From Dipteris shenzhenensis (taxonomy: Eukaryota; Polypodiophyta; Polypodiopsida; Gleicheniales): a DNA stretch of 64,000 nt. Shown piece by piece: positions 31,420-40,719 of this stretch. The stretch lies in assembly GCA_047967505.1 (NCBI GenBank), contig CM106540.1; one strand, 5' to 3'. A program made the translations under genes and the position numbers. The first letter of the stretch is position 1, and the number at the start of each line of letters is the position of its first letter. The notes below the pieces were generated by a model. The model was not told where the DNA came from. It made no database searches and saw only the letters and a list, made by a program, of their open reading frames with translations.

Positions 31420-32940
31420 ATGTTGAGCTCCTCCTCTATCGACACCCTCATCGTGGGCGCTGGCTTCTCAGGCATCTGCCTCGCGATCAAGCTCCGCCAG
31501 GCCGCCCTTTCTTCCTTCCTCCTCATCGACAAATCCCATGACCTCGGTGGCACTTGGAATTTCAACCGTTACCCCGGTTGTAGCTGTGACATCCCCTCCC
31601 ACCTCTACTCCTTCTCCTTTGAGCCCAACCCTGATTGGACTAAGATGTACGCCGATCGCCCTGAGATCCATGCCTACCTCACCTCTTGCGCTACACGCCA
31701 CGGCCTCCTCCCCCACCTCCTCCTCAACACGGAGATGCGTGAGTCCGTCTGGGACGACGCCGCTGCCCTTTGGCGTGTCCAGGTGTGGACGACGTCCAAT
31801 CGCACGACCTCCACTATCAACGCGCGTTTTCTCGTGAGTGCAGTTGGGGCTCTGTCTGTGCCTAAGTATCCCGACCTCAAGGGCATGCGGAATTTTGTTG
31901 GCCCCGCCTTCCACTCCGCCCATTGGGACCCATCCGTCCAACTGGACGGAAAGGCAGTAGCGGTTATCGGCACTGGCGCCAGTGCTATCCAAATCGTGCC
32001 TGAGATCGCCCCCAGAGTTCGCAAGCTCTACGTCTTCCAGCGTACGCCCGCTTGGATTCTCCCAAAGTTTGATGAGCCCATCCGTCCGCGCTGGAGGAGT
32101 CTGTTCCGGCGCGTGCCGCTGGTAATGCGGCTCTTCTGCTACCTGCTCTTCTGGGTGCACGAGTTTGTGCTTCTGGCCTTCTTGGGCGTGAAGTTTATGC
32201 GTAAGGTGGGAGAGACGGCAGCCAGGGGGCACATGGAGAAGGCGATCAAGGATCCGGGGCTGAGGGCTGCGCTGACGCCGAAGTACGAGCTGGGGTGCAA
32301 GAGGGTGCTACTGTCGAGCAAATTCTATCCAGCGATGGCGAGGCCGAATGTGGAGCTGGTGACGGGGAGCATATCGGAAGTGAGGGAGAAGAGCATCGTG
32401 TGTTGCAACGAGAAAGAGGAGTGCGAGAAGGAAGTGGACGTGATAATCTACGCAACTGGTTTCGAGGTGACGGAACTAAGCCAAACAGCACGAGTCGTGG
32501 GTAGAGGTGGCGTTGAATTGAGCAAGTCAGGCTGGGGTAGCATGCTCGGTATCACCAAGGTGGGTTTTCCAAACTTCTTCATGCTCTTCGGACCCAACAC
32601 CACCGTCGGTCACACCTCCATCATCCTCATGGTGGAGGCACAGGTGACCTACATCATCAGCTGTATGCAGCTTCTTCCTGTCCCCCGCTGCAGTTTGACC
32701 ACCACACTCGGCGCACAGAAGTTACCCCCTCTTAGCTTGGAGCTCGATGCTGCCAGCCAGTTTCGCTTCCAACAGTTCCTTCGGCGACGGTTTCCCCGCA
32801 CTGTCTGGCACCATGGCGGGTGCATCAGTTGGTATCTTGATCCACAGACTGAACATAGCCCTGTGATTTGGCCTGCCTCTGTTTTGGAATATTGCTACCG
32901 TGCTCGCTATGCCTCTCTGTCAGATTACCACTTTAAATGA
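31420..32940 (+). CDS. Type I Baeyer-Villiger flavin monooxygenase (intronless)
   Basis: A 506-residue intact frame. The ATG at 31420 (context ccagccATGt) is the first in frame after the upstream stop at 31350; a longer frame starts only at GTG, not expected in a plant. FAD site GAGFSG at residues 13-18, acidic Asp37 after the second strand, GGTW at 43-46 with NRYPG behind it. The Baeyer-Villiger fingerprint FxGxxxHxxxW is complete as FVGPAFHSAHWD, residues 159-170. NADPH site IGTGASAIQ from 183. Later ATGF and FGPNTTVGH blocks as in the family. A hydrophobic segment lies around residues 225-250 (VMRLFCYLLFWVHEFVLLAF). The enzyme would insert oxygen next to a ketone carbonyl using FAD, NADPH and O2; the substrate cannot be read from sequence. 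GC-rich coding, unlike the AT-rich surroundings, without introns: a sign of horizontal origin or retroposition. Flanked by tandem duplications both sides. Confidence 0.92.
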   Translation: MLSSSSIDTLIVGAGFSGICLAIKLRQAALSSFLLIDKSHDLGGTWNFNRYPGCSCDIPSHLYSFSFEPNPDWTKMYADRPEIHAYLTSCATRHGLLPHLLLNTEMRESVWDDAAALWRVQVWTTSNRTTSTINARFLVSAVGALSVPKYPDLKGMRNFVGPAFHSAHWDPSVQLDGKAVAVIGTGASAIQIVPEIAPRVRKLYVFQRTPAWILPKFDEPIRPRWRSLFRRVPLVMRLFCYLLFWVHEFVLLAFLGVKFMRKVGETAARGHMEKAIKDPGLRAALTPKYELGCKRVLLSSKFYPAMARPNVELVTGSISEVREKSIVCCNEKEECEKEVDVIIYATGFEVTELSQTARVVGRGGVELSKSGWGSMLGITKVGFPNFFMLFGPNTTVGHTSIILMVEAQVTYIISCMQLLPVPRCSLTTTLGAQKLPPLSLELDAASQFRFQQFLRRRFPRTVWHHGGCISWYLDPQTEHSPVIWPASVLEYCYRARYASLSDYHFK

Positions 32941-33012
32941 GCGATGCAACCAACTAGTTCCTTCGCCCACACTTTAAATGAGCGATGCAACCAACTAGTT
33001 CCTTAGCCGACA
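32931..33012 (+). repeat. 41-bp tandem duplication spanning the BVMO stop codon
   Basis: Units 32931-32971 and 32972-33012 both start ctttaaatgagcgatgcaac; the TGA stop of the monooxygenase is in the first unit. They differ at a few bases near the end (cgcccaca/agccgaca). Confidence 0.95.
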
Positions 33013-33029
33013 GTTTTGTCTCGCCGTTT

Positions 33030-33130
33030 TGCAACATGGCGGGTGCATCAGTTGGCATCATATCCACCGTAGCCCTATGATTTGGCCTGCTTTGGGACGT
33101 ATTACTACCGTTGTCCACCACATTCGCTGA
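33030..33130 (+). pseudogene. Duplicated 3' end of the BVMO gene
   Basis: The stretch from aacatggcgggtgcatcagttgg is a diverged copy of coding positions 32809-32905 (shared blocks catggcgggtgcatcagttgg, tagccct, tgatttggcctgc). It lacks an open frame and represents a remnant of a second, tandem copy of the gene end. Confidence 0.85.
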
Positions 33131-33797
33131 GCCATCTAAAACACCGAAGAGCGATGTATAAGTTTTAAGTGTCGTTAGCTCTGCACATAAGTCGATTCTG
33201 CCTCTTTAGAGGGAGTGCTATATTGAAGAGTTGGATTCGGCGCCTTTATGAGTAATTATTCTTGTGAGAAATAATTATCCTTTAAATAGATTTGCTTAAG
33301 TGAGATTATGTCAAGGTAAATTAAAACATAAGCTCTTGTAAAGTATTTAAGCCTCCCAATATACATGTGTAAGGAATGTATGCCTTTCAATATATAAGGA
33401 GGCAATGTCCATGTGAACTAGTGCACCCTTGTTTTCTTCTATACTTATACTGGTCCAAACACATTGAATTCGGTTAGAAGTCGTATATATAGAAGCATCG
33501 TTGGGTTGTGTGTAGCTATATAGGAACCATTCTAATCAATCTTAAAAAGTTATCATTAGTACCTCAAAACAAATCCACTTGGCCGTGATAATGATTTTAA
33601 GGAATGGATGCATGAAGATCTATCTTGTAAAAAACTAGTTAATGGAGATGCTCCATGCACAAGAGGTCTTTTTTCCCTGATAGCAAGTGTTAAAGATTAT
33701 TGAATGTGCATGATTCAATGCAAAAGAAATTTTACGTAAATTGTGAAACACTCACTAATTGCTTAGGTTAGCTAAAAGGTGTTAATAGAGCATTTGC
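33131..33797. other. Flank without recognised gene
   Basis: AT-rich, no motif. A tatataagg string at 33400 is isolated. Left flank of the inverted-terminus element. Confidence 0.5.
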
Positions 33798-33825
33798 CAT
33801 TAGGGGAGAATTGGGGTCTCAAAAG
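33798..33825 (+). repeat. Left terminal inverted repeat
   Basis: 28 bases, cattaggggagaattggggt followed by ctcaaaag, identical in inverse to 43083-43110. Identity ends right after, at agttt versus ggcct. Confidence 0.9.
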
Positions 33826-33898
33826 AGTTTCATAAGGAATGGATTAAGAAATAGATTAGTCCTAATGAAAGGGCCAAGGTAGGTCCCAAAAAGTCCTA

Positions 33899-34300
33899 AT
33901 TTTCTCCCCCTTCCTCCCTCCCTTCTCTCCCTTCCTCCCTCCTCACCCTTTCTCTCCCCTTTCTCCCTCCCTCCTCTCCCTCCTTCCTTTCTTTCCCTCC
34001 CTCCCTCCCTCCCTCCCTTCCTCCTCCACGCCTACTCCTCCTCTGTTCTCCTCTTCTGTTCTTCCTCCACGTCTGCTTCTCCTCCCCTCCTCTCTCCTCC
34101 ACCACTACTCCTCCTCCCCTCTCCCTCTTGCTCCTTCCTCCCTCCTCCCCTACTTCCTCACCCTCCACACCTGTTGGTCTGTCTCCCTTTCCTCCTCTTC
34201 AACTATTGGTCCTTCCTCCCCCATCCCTTCTCCTCGCCCTCCCTCTTCTTGCGTGTTGCTCCTTCAAGTCTGCATCTCTGTACTTTCTCCTTCTCTACAC
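33899..34300. repeat. Pyrimidine-rich subterminal region (CT-rich top strand)
   Basis: Four hundred bases almost wholly of cttcctccctcc-type sequence. The minus-strand frame of Glu, Gly and Arg here (33896-34168) is a composition artefact. Such tracts can form triplex structures; the matching position at the other end (42380-42720) is pyrimidine-rich on the opposite strand. Confidence 0.85.
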
Positions 34301-34310
34301 TCCTTTAGTC

Positions 34311-37196
34311 ATGGCATCATTTGAGGACGTCTCCAACAAGTACCAGGTTCACTTAGAGTTGGAGGTTGAATATGCAAGCACATGTAGTTTATGATTGAGG
34401 GGAGCTTCCAAAATCCATAGTCTTCGTTCGTAAAAAAAGAAGCATCTCGACCTTTGGGTAGAAGGATCCTTGTATCCTTTAGATTTTGCCAACCAAAAGA
34501 GCTCTCCTTTTCATACAATGCATGAGCTAGTTTGGTTTGTTGAAAATGGACATGCGGGGTTGCTTGGTTATTGCAATCGGTTAAACAATGCTTAGTCAAT
34601 GGCTATGCAAGTAAGCGAGATGCACAGAGCCTAAGCAGAGATACTATCACATTTAGAAAATAGCACTATTATTGCAATGCATAACTCTATGTAGGATCTT
34701 CAAAGGAAGAACTCGAATCTTCATGATAAAGCCAAAGCATTGGACTTAGAATGAAATGCATTGGACTTGGAGCGGCATAAATTAGAAGAGTCCCTTTGTA
34801 AGCTAGCTGAGTCCAAAAAAGGCTTGGAAAGATTGACGAGCCGTAGAGAAGGAACGAGAGAAGGTAGAAGAACGAGTGCAAAAAATGAAAGAAACACCTT
34901 TGGGATTGAAGGAGAGCAAAAGAAGGTACTTACATAACATGGATGCATTGGCACCCATTGGTGGTGCTAGAAAGAGGAGAGTCCGGGCTACAAGGTTGGT
35001 TATCAAATGTTCCAATGAGATTACACTCTTTTGTACTACATTGTTTGTGACTAAGTGTTTATTATGTTCTTCTTTAGGAACTTCATGGAAGATGTGATGG
35101 GAAGAACGGACGGGGATGATATTAACTGTTCATATGCTCTAGCTAGTTTATTGAAGTCAAGCGATGTCATTGGGATACTAAGGGACCCAAGACACAAGCG
35201 CCTACATGTGCAAGTCGATGAGGAGGTGATGAAGGACTTCAAGATATTGTGGATGCAAAGGAGATGCTTGCAGCTTGTGATACTGTCGGTGTAAGTCGTG
35301 AAGCTTATATATCTATTTTTAAAATTTTCAAGTCTCTTATTTTGAAAAAGTATAAGAAGTCTACAGTGCTTCTACCCACACCTTGGTTTGTGAGACGTGC
35401 ACGGCGAGAAATAAACCAATGTGCAAGAGAAATGCTTGGAGGATACCATTACGTAAGGGGCACAATGACTTGCAAAACTTTGAGATGAATGCTTTCAACA
35501 ATGTCTACTTAGATGTTGAGAAACTGCAACAAGCAATGGTCAAATTCTATGGCATGAGAGAAGATGGTAAGAGGAAATCCATTATAGCATTGCATTTTAC
35601 TTAGTTCATTTTCTATATCATGTTTATCTTAACGATTTTTCTCTTTTGTTGTACAGATTGTAATGGGAAGCTTATATTTGTCATCAAAATGGATGAAGCT
35701 CAATTGGTGAAAGAACACAAGTTAGAGAGAGTCAGCATTTGCATTATGAATAAAGCCTTAGCCATTGTTCAAGGGGATGAAGAAATAGAGTAAGATTTCT
35801 CAGTGCAAGATTCAGAGAAAGATATATGGTGGCTTGTAGCATTTGAGACTCTGAAAGAGTGCCATGAGACATTGAAGTGGGTTCTAGATAGAACAGGAAT
35901 CCCATCGACAATCTTCGCGAAGACAAGAGGAAGGACAAACATTGATAGCCGATGGCCATGGAACCTTTCAAGTTGAATGGCATCTTGCTAGTGATTTGAA
36001 AACCCTCAAGTGCTTGCATGGTTGTGATACAGGGACAAATGCAATGAACACATGTCTTTATTGCATGTGTTCGCAACATAAGCAAAAGGCTAGCTTACAA
36101 TGGGAGAATGGCATTCTATCTTGCAGCCAAACACAAGCTCCCAATTGCAACAAGAAGGATCCAAAGTGGGATTCCATCTTGTCCATCTCACTTGAGAGAG
36201 TACACATATGTACTTTACATATAGAATTGCGCGTACTTGATAAGTTGCATTTGCATCTTGTTTATGCTTCGAATTTAATTCCGCAAGAAGTATCCGCACG
36301 GTGCATTGCAAAAGCTGAGAATTTGCTGTCAGAGATGGGATTCCATGGAGGACATGTCAAACTTAAGGAGGATAAGAAAATGTATGGGGCAATACAAAAT
36401 CTTCTTGCAAAAGCATCCATGGGTGGAGGGAAGGCAAGGAGATTCCTATTGAACCATAATCTCGACAAAGACAAACATACATTGTCTCAAAGTAGTTTGG
36501 GTTGGGAATACTAGAAAGGATTGTGTGAATGCACAACCAATAAGGCTTCTCATCCTCAAGTAGCAACTTTGAGAGCTAAAGTATGGACAAAGGTAGATGC
36601 ATTGATAAAATTGCTTTGCCAGGTTCAAATCGATGAGATGTATTATGAAAGGTTCAGAATGGCTGTGGAAGAGTTTATGCAATTAATGGTGAAAGCATGG
36701 GGGGAGTCACACATTACGCATTACATGGTAATCTTGGCACCATCGTAATATTTAGCACTTGCTTTATAAATAGTTTTTGTTACTAATTTGATTCTCATCA
36801 TGTTCAAATGCAGCATATTCTCTATGCATACGGACCATGGTTTGTACAAAATTGGGGTCCTTTGTTCATTTGGAATACATAAGGCATGGAGAAGTCGCAC
36901 TATAGAGCCAAGGCAGCCTACTTCAAGAACTCAAGGCATGGTGGTGGTGTCACTCACAGCAATGCATTGCATGAGATGTTCGACTGGTTTTTTAGATATT
37001 TACTAGTAGGAAGGACTTTGAAGTCTGAAAAGGCAAATGCATAAGAACTTGCAAAAGCAGTTCAAATTGTATCAAAGAATAAAAGGCATAGTGCTTGGAA
37101 AGCATCCATGGGGAGTCGAGGAGTCGCACGTTGGTTGTTGCAAGCTAGAGTGAGAGAAGGGAGCAGATGGGTCCAACCACCAATAGAAGCTATGGT
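34311..37196 (+). pseudogene. Transposase-like gene of the TIR element, with introns
   Basis: A probable start, ATGGCATCATTTGAG at 34311. Then a coiled-coil part (KALDLE, ALDLERHKLEESLCKLAESK, about 34720-34900), exon YLHNMDALAPIGGARKRRVR, exon from 35082 (NFMEDVMGRTDGDDINCSYA), then AREAYISIFK-type and KKSTVLLPTPWFVRRARREI. Intron 35567-35656 (GTAAGA...TGTACAG) joins FNNVYLDVEKLQQAMVKFYG to DCNGKLIFVIKMDEAQLV. A zinc-ribbon-like CLYCMCSQH and KLHLHLVYASNLIP lie in the 190-codon frame 35942-36514. Intron 36728-36813 (GTAATC...AAATGCAG) joins ESHITHYM to HILYAYGPWFVQNWGPLFIW; near the end THSNALHEMFDWFFRYL. Candidate acidic residues are in IKMDEAQ and ADGHGTF. Frame breaks near 35250 and 35935 and stops at 35791, 36512 and 36877 indicate decay. 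I do not know the superfamily. Confidence 0.6.
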
Positions 37197-37329
37197 GTAA
37201 TTATATACAAATATGAAATAAATATATTGCTTATTTTGACTTCAATTTGTATACTCACTCTTTAATATTTTGCTTATTTTGACCACAATTTTTGTACTCA
37301 CATGACATTGGGAAAAGTGGGAACATGGT

Positions 37330-37517
37330 GAAGGAGGGGGGAGAGAAGGGAGCGGCGTGGGGCGGGGCAAGCGGAGGGGTGGAGTGGTAGCAAGGGTGGG
37401 GGGAGGGGGGGATGGGGGGTATGGGAGAGGGCGACAGGTGTGGGTGGGGCAAGTAGGGGGAGGGCAATGGGGGGGGAGGGCGACGAGGGTGGGGGGGTTA
37501 GGGCGGGGGTAGGGGAC
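37330..37517 (+). repeat. G-rich block upstream of H3-like gene
   Basis: Runs of four to eight G at short spacing (ggtggggggagggggggatg, gggtatgggagagggcg, ggtgggggggttagggcggg). Many candidate G-quadruplexes on the top strand. It lies about 90-280 bases before the start of the H3-like frame. Confidence 0.85.
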
Positions 37518-37568
37518 ATGATGAAACCCTAAATGTAATTAAAAGGGATGTCAAAACATGATGGGCCC

Positions 37569-37576
37569 TTATAAAA
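37569..37576 (+). promoter_or_regulatory. TATA box of H3-like gene (candidate)
   Basis: TTATAAAA, 32 bases before the ATG at 37608, so the leader would be only a few bases long unless transcription starts elsewhere. Confidence 0.45.
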
Positions 37577-37607
37577 CGTTAAAAAAAACCCTAACTCTCA
37601 TTATTCA

Positions 37608-38685
37608 ATGGCAAGAGTGAAGAACACTGCTAGACCCACTGGACGCCGCCTCCACCCTTCTCTAGCTCCACTACCTCCATGGCATCCATGCACACCAACC
37701 TATCTGGGTCCAGTGGTGTCTGCCCCGACTCTTGTGAGCCCTCCCCTGACTCTTGTGAGCCCTCCCCCGACTCTCGTGACGTCTCCCAGGACTCTCGTGA
37801 GCCCTCCCCAACCTCTAGTGAGTCCTTCCCCAAGTCCTGTGAGCCCACTCCCCAGTCTCCTGAGCCTTCTCCTCCTCCCAAGTCCCATGAGCCCACTCCC
37901 CAGTGTCATGAGCCCACTCTCCAGCCCCAAGAGCATGAGCCTTCCCCTCAGCCTTCCCCCCAGCCTTACCCTCAGCCTCAGCCTCAGCTTTCCCCTCAGC
38001 CTCAGCCTTCCCCTCAGCCTGGATCCTCAGCCTTGCCCTCAGCCTTCCCCTCCCCATGAGAGCCCTCTCCCAATCGAACAAAATGTGTTTGATAACCTCC
38101 CGGACATAGAGGCTTCCTGAGGGTCAACAGACTGCCAGGAAGAGCACCATCTTCCCTTTCCCGGTGATACAGCCCATCGTAGAGATGATCCCTGTGCCCA
38201 TGAGGGTAAAGCATATGTCAAGGAAGCCCCATCCCAAAGAAGGTCAAAGCCCAAGACGCCAGCGAGAGGACTCGGAGGAGGATCAATGCAGACAAGAGCA
38301 ATAGAAGAAGTTCAAGGTAGACAGGAGGTCGTGGGCTGGTGTTTGGGTATTTGTAAGGCCCCCACCAAGAGTTAGGAAGCCGTACAAAGCAAAGCCAAGA
38401 GCGCGGGCCCTGAGGGAGATTAGGCAAATGCAGAAGACCACCGACAACTTGATCCCACATGCTCCCTTCCAACGTGTGGTACAGGAGATAGCACAGGAAT
38501 ACAAGGACGATGTGCGATTCAGCATAGGAGCTATGGGGGCGCTTCAAGAGGTTGTGGAGCAAGTGACCACCGCTTTGTTCGAGGATGCCAACTTGTGTGC
38601 CATCCATGCAAAGCGCGTCACGGTCATGGACAAGGACATGGCTCTGGCGAAGCGGCTACGAAGTGACCCAAGTTTGAAGCCCTAG
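37608..38685 (+). CDS. Divergent histone H3-like gene carried by the transposon (frame status uncertain)
   Basis: The frame from ATG 37608 begins [14 protein letters not shown], like the histone H3 tail MARTKQTARKSTGG, then a long Pro/Ser-rich extension (LVSPP-type repeats; 21-bp DNA units near 37730-37810) to a stop at 38118. One frame over, 38305-38685 encodes an almost complete H3 histone fold: [20 protein letters not shown] (alpha-N), [13 protein letters not shown] (alpha 1), [20 protein letters not shown] (alpha 2), [20 protein letters not shown] (alpha 3), end RSDPSLKP and stop. By eye about half of the fold residues equal canonical H3. The loop 1 region keeps H3 length, unlike CENH3; LIP before alpha 1 and the long tail are CENH3-like. 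In the fold's frame QQTARKST also occurs (38139-38162). A GT-AG intron 38085-38304 would join the tail frame to the fold frame in phase and remove the stop at 38302, but the acceptor lacks pyrimidines. A poly-A signal AATAAA is at 38776. Nucleosome incorporation is inference. Confidence 0.75.
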
Positions 38686-38775
38686 ATTCTCTTGCAACCC
38701 ACTCTTAGGACTTAGACTTCCCCCTGCCCTTGAAGGCACTATCTTGTACCTAAGGCCCAAGGGTCCATTTTTTTA

Positions 38776-38781
38776 AATAAA
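38776..38781 (+). terminator. Polyadenylation signal after H3-like gene
   Basis: AATAAA, 90 bases after the stop codon, in an AT-rich setting. Confidence 0.5.
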
Positions 38782-38878
38782 ATATATTGATATTCTCTAC
38801 ACTATCGCATTGTTGTATATTTTCCATTTCTATGACTGCAGTAACTGATTATTTGAATGTAAGTTTTGAATTTTTGTC

Positions 38879-39093
38879 AAATCCTGAAGGAATTTCATCA
38901 TTGTGTAGAAGGAAAAAGTGTTCGGCATGTCGCCAGGACCCCAAAAAGCCCAAAACCCACCACGGTGTGAATTTGGGCATTTTGGACTTGCCAAAAAGCC
39001 CAAAACCCGTAGCAGATTTTGGGCTTTCTGGGGTCTTGGCGACATCCCGGACACTTTTCCCTTTTGCGCGATGGTGAAATTCCTTCAGGATTT
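38879..39093. mobile_element. Nested 215-bp inverted-repeat element (MITE-like)
   Basis: Outer ends aaatcctgaaggaatttcat and its inverse. Arms of about 85-95 bases (38879-38963 and 39005-39093) share, inverted, tcctgaaggaatttca, catgtcgccaggaccccaaa-type and aagcccaaaacc blocks. Inside is a further small inverted repeat of aaaaagcccaaaacc. Non-coding; located between the H3-like gene and the convergent minus-strand gene of the large element. Confidence 0.85.
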
Positions 39094-39324
39094 AACAGAA
39101 ATGAACTATCGATACCCAGAATTGGTGAAAATGATACTAAATTGTGTAGAAATTTATTAAATTAACACAATAAAAATGATGGAGAAAATATATCATCAAT
39201 GACTTAAACAAAATACAATGGAATTCATGACGAGTAATGATAATTTAAAACAAATAATAAAGACATGTAGTCATGTATTTATTGAAATATCCATTTAAAT
39301 ATATGTTTATATATACAAAAGGCC

Positions 39325-39911
39325 TCACAGGCTATCTTTCTTCTTGGCTAGTTCGAGTACATTGACAATAGGGGTCTTTGAATCCCCTAGTGGATTCCTA
39401 GATATAAATCTAGCCGCAACAACACTAACATCCTCCTCTCCTGCTGCCAAAGACATAGCCGTTACCGTCAATGCCCTGCCATGAATGTTCGATCCAAAGG
39501 CATTGATAGCAGCTAGGCAGTGTACCAAAATGACTTTGTCGGCATTCCGAGTAATGTTGGAGTATTCGATAGCGTGTGACAATGCCTTGCACTTTAGCAG
39601 CTCCGAAGGACCTCGAGGAGAAAATTTGTTGCGGAAGACCACGATATGCTCTGCGACTTTGCCAAGGTAATGGGCCAAAGAATGATCTCGCCCAAATGTG
39701 CTGTGAACATTACCCCGTCGAGATGAGAATTCATCAAGCTCAAACTCATCCTGCAACAATTCAACAAACATTAGAAGACCAACAAAATAAATTATATTGA
39801 AAGAACATCAAAATAAAAAATATTGTTTAAACTTACCACTACAGCATCGTCGGCTTCTATCCCTTCCTCATTTGCAATGTTGATGGAACCAGGTGCTGTG
39901 TGATGTTCCAT
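39325..39911 (-). CDS. Two-exon gene of the TIR element, function unknown (166 aa)
   Basis: Exon 1 on the minus strand runs from ATG 39911 to 39837 (MEHHTAPGSINIANEEGIEA, DDAVV), donor GTAAGT; intron 39836-39751; acceptor TTGTTGCAG; exon 2 39750-39325 starts DEFELDEFSSRRGNVHSTFG and ends ELAKKKDSL with stop. Both splice sites are consensus and the phase matches, so the gene may be intact. The protein contains SLAHYLGKVAEHIVVFRNKF and RNADKVILVHCLAAINAFGS, an ordinary globular pattern. I do not recognise the family. It could extend upstream by further exons (frame 39857-40039 is open in another phase). Confidence 0.55.
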
Positions 39912-40056
39912 TTGGGAGGTGGACGCTTTCTCTGACCTGTGTTGGAGGTGGAAGCTTCTGCATGAGAGGGTTGTGCATCGTGTACGGACATGTCTGCATC
40001 CCTCATTGAAACCAGCGTCGTCAAGAGAAGGTTTTCCATTGTCTGGTCTTTGGTAC

Positions 40057-40719
40057 CTAAAACCCCGAGATCTTTGACACTTGTGTCAACATCGAACCCC
40101 GATAGGACTCCGAGTTTTCCATTGCCTCATCCTCCGAGTGCCTCATCCTATCGAACCCCGATAGGAGGAATACATACTCTTCTCCATCGATGATGAGGGG
40201 GGACAAGGACCATAATTCTAAGTCTGGGTCAACGGTCTCCGATGCAGATTCTTGCTCTACTGGGGGCTCTTGAAGTAGGCTCAATGCTTGAGCTCCTTCC
40301 ATCTCCTCTATTGGATCATCAAGACTCTCTTCCATGTAGATGTCCGAGTCTAGTCTAGGGACGACCAGATCAGCAGTTCTACTAAAGGGGGTGCTAGACG
40401 ATGAGGCTTCTTCCTCTAAATTTCCTTCTTGGAGAAGGAAGATGAACGTCATCTCCCATGAAAGGAATTTGGTGCCTGTATTTCCTATGATCCCTGCATC
40501 TAGGATGTCTTGAACTTTGGCTGTCCTAAACCCTTCGTCTGTAAGGTTGTCACAAAAGAGGGCCAAGTGCTTTACAAACTTGGGTTCCTCTACGAACAGA
40601 TACTTTATGTAATCTTTGGGAACCCATCCCTTTGAAGAGTGGTCAAGTGTATAGGCAAAATTTGAGAAATAATATTGCATGTAAAGGATGAGATTCGAGA
40701 AGTCATCCTTGGCTCGCAT
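40057..40719 (-). CDS. Acidic ORF of the TIR element, unknown function (220 aa)
   Basis: Intact frame from ATG 40719. First half globular (SNLILYMQYYFSNFAYTLDH, VKHLALFCDNLTDEGFRTAK), second half Glu/Asp/Ser-rich and probably disordered (DIYMEESLDDPIEEMEGAQA). Small sequence repeats tttcgaaccccgatagga occur at 40092 and 40148. It lies upstream on the same strand as the 166-aa gene and could be its earlier exon(s) or a separate gene. Confidence 0.5.
   Translation of the reverse strand: MRAKDDFSNLILYMQYYFSNFAYTLDHSSKGWVPKDYIKYLFVEEPKFVKHLALFCDNLTDEGFRTAKVQDILDAGIIGNTGTKFLSWEMTFIFLLQEGNLEEEASSSSTPFSRTADLVVPRLDSDIYMEESLDDPIEEMEGAQALSLLQEPPVEQESASETVDPDLELWSLSPLIIDGEEYVFLLSGFDRMRHSEDEAMENSESYRGSMLTQVSKISGF

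Noticed and set aside
33896-34168. Minus-strand ORF of Glu, Gly and Arg
   Set aside because: Translation of a pure pyrimidine/purine tract.
37630-38254. Four minus-strand ORFs antisense to the H3-like gene
   Set aside because: All are Gly/Leu/Glu-rich products of the 21-bp minisatellite and lie opposite a recognisable histone frame.
38039-38607. 129-codon minus ORF overlapping the histone fold
   Set aside because: Antisense shadow of the conserved H3 fold, no motif of its own.
37608-38685. Calling the histone-like gene a CENH3
   Set aside because: Loop 1 has canonical H3 length and alpha 2 to alpha 3 follow H3 ([14 protein letters not shown]); only the long tail and LIP string are CENH3-like, so I leave it as a divergent H3.
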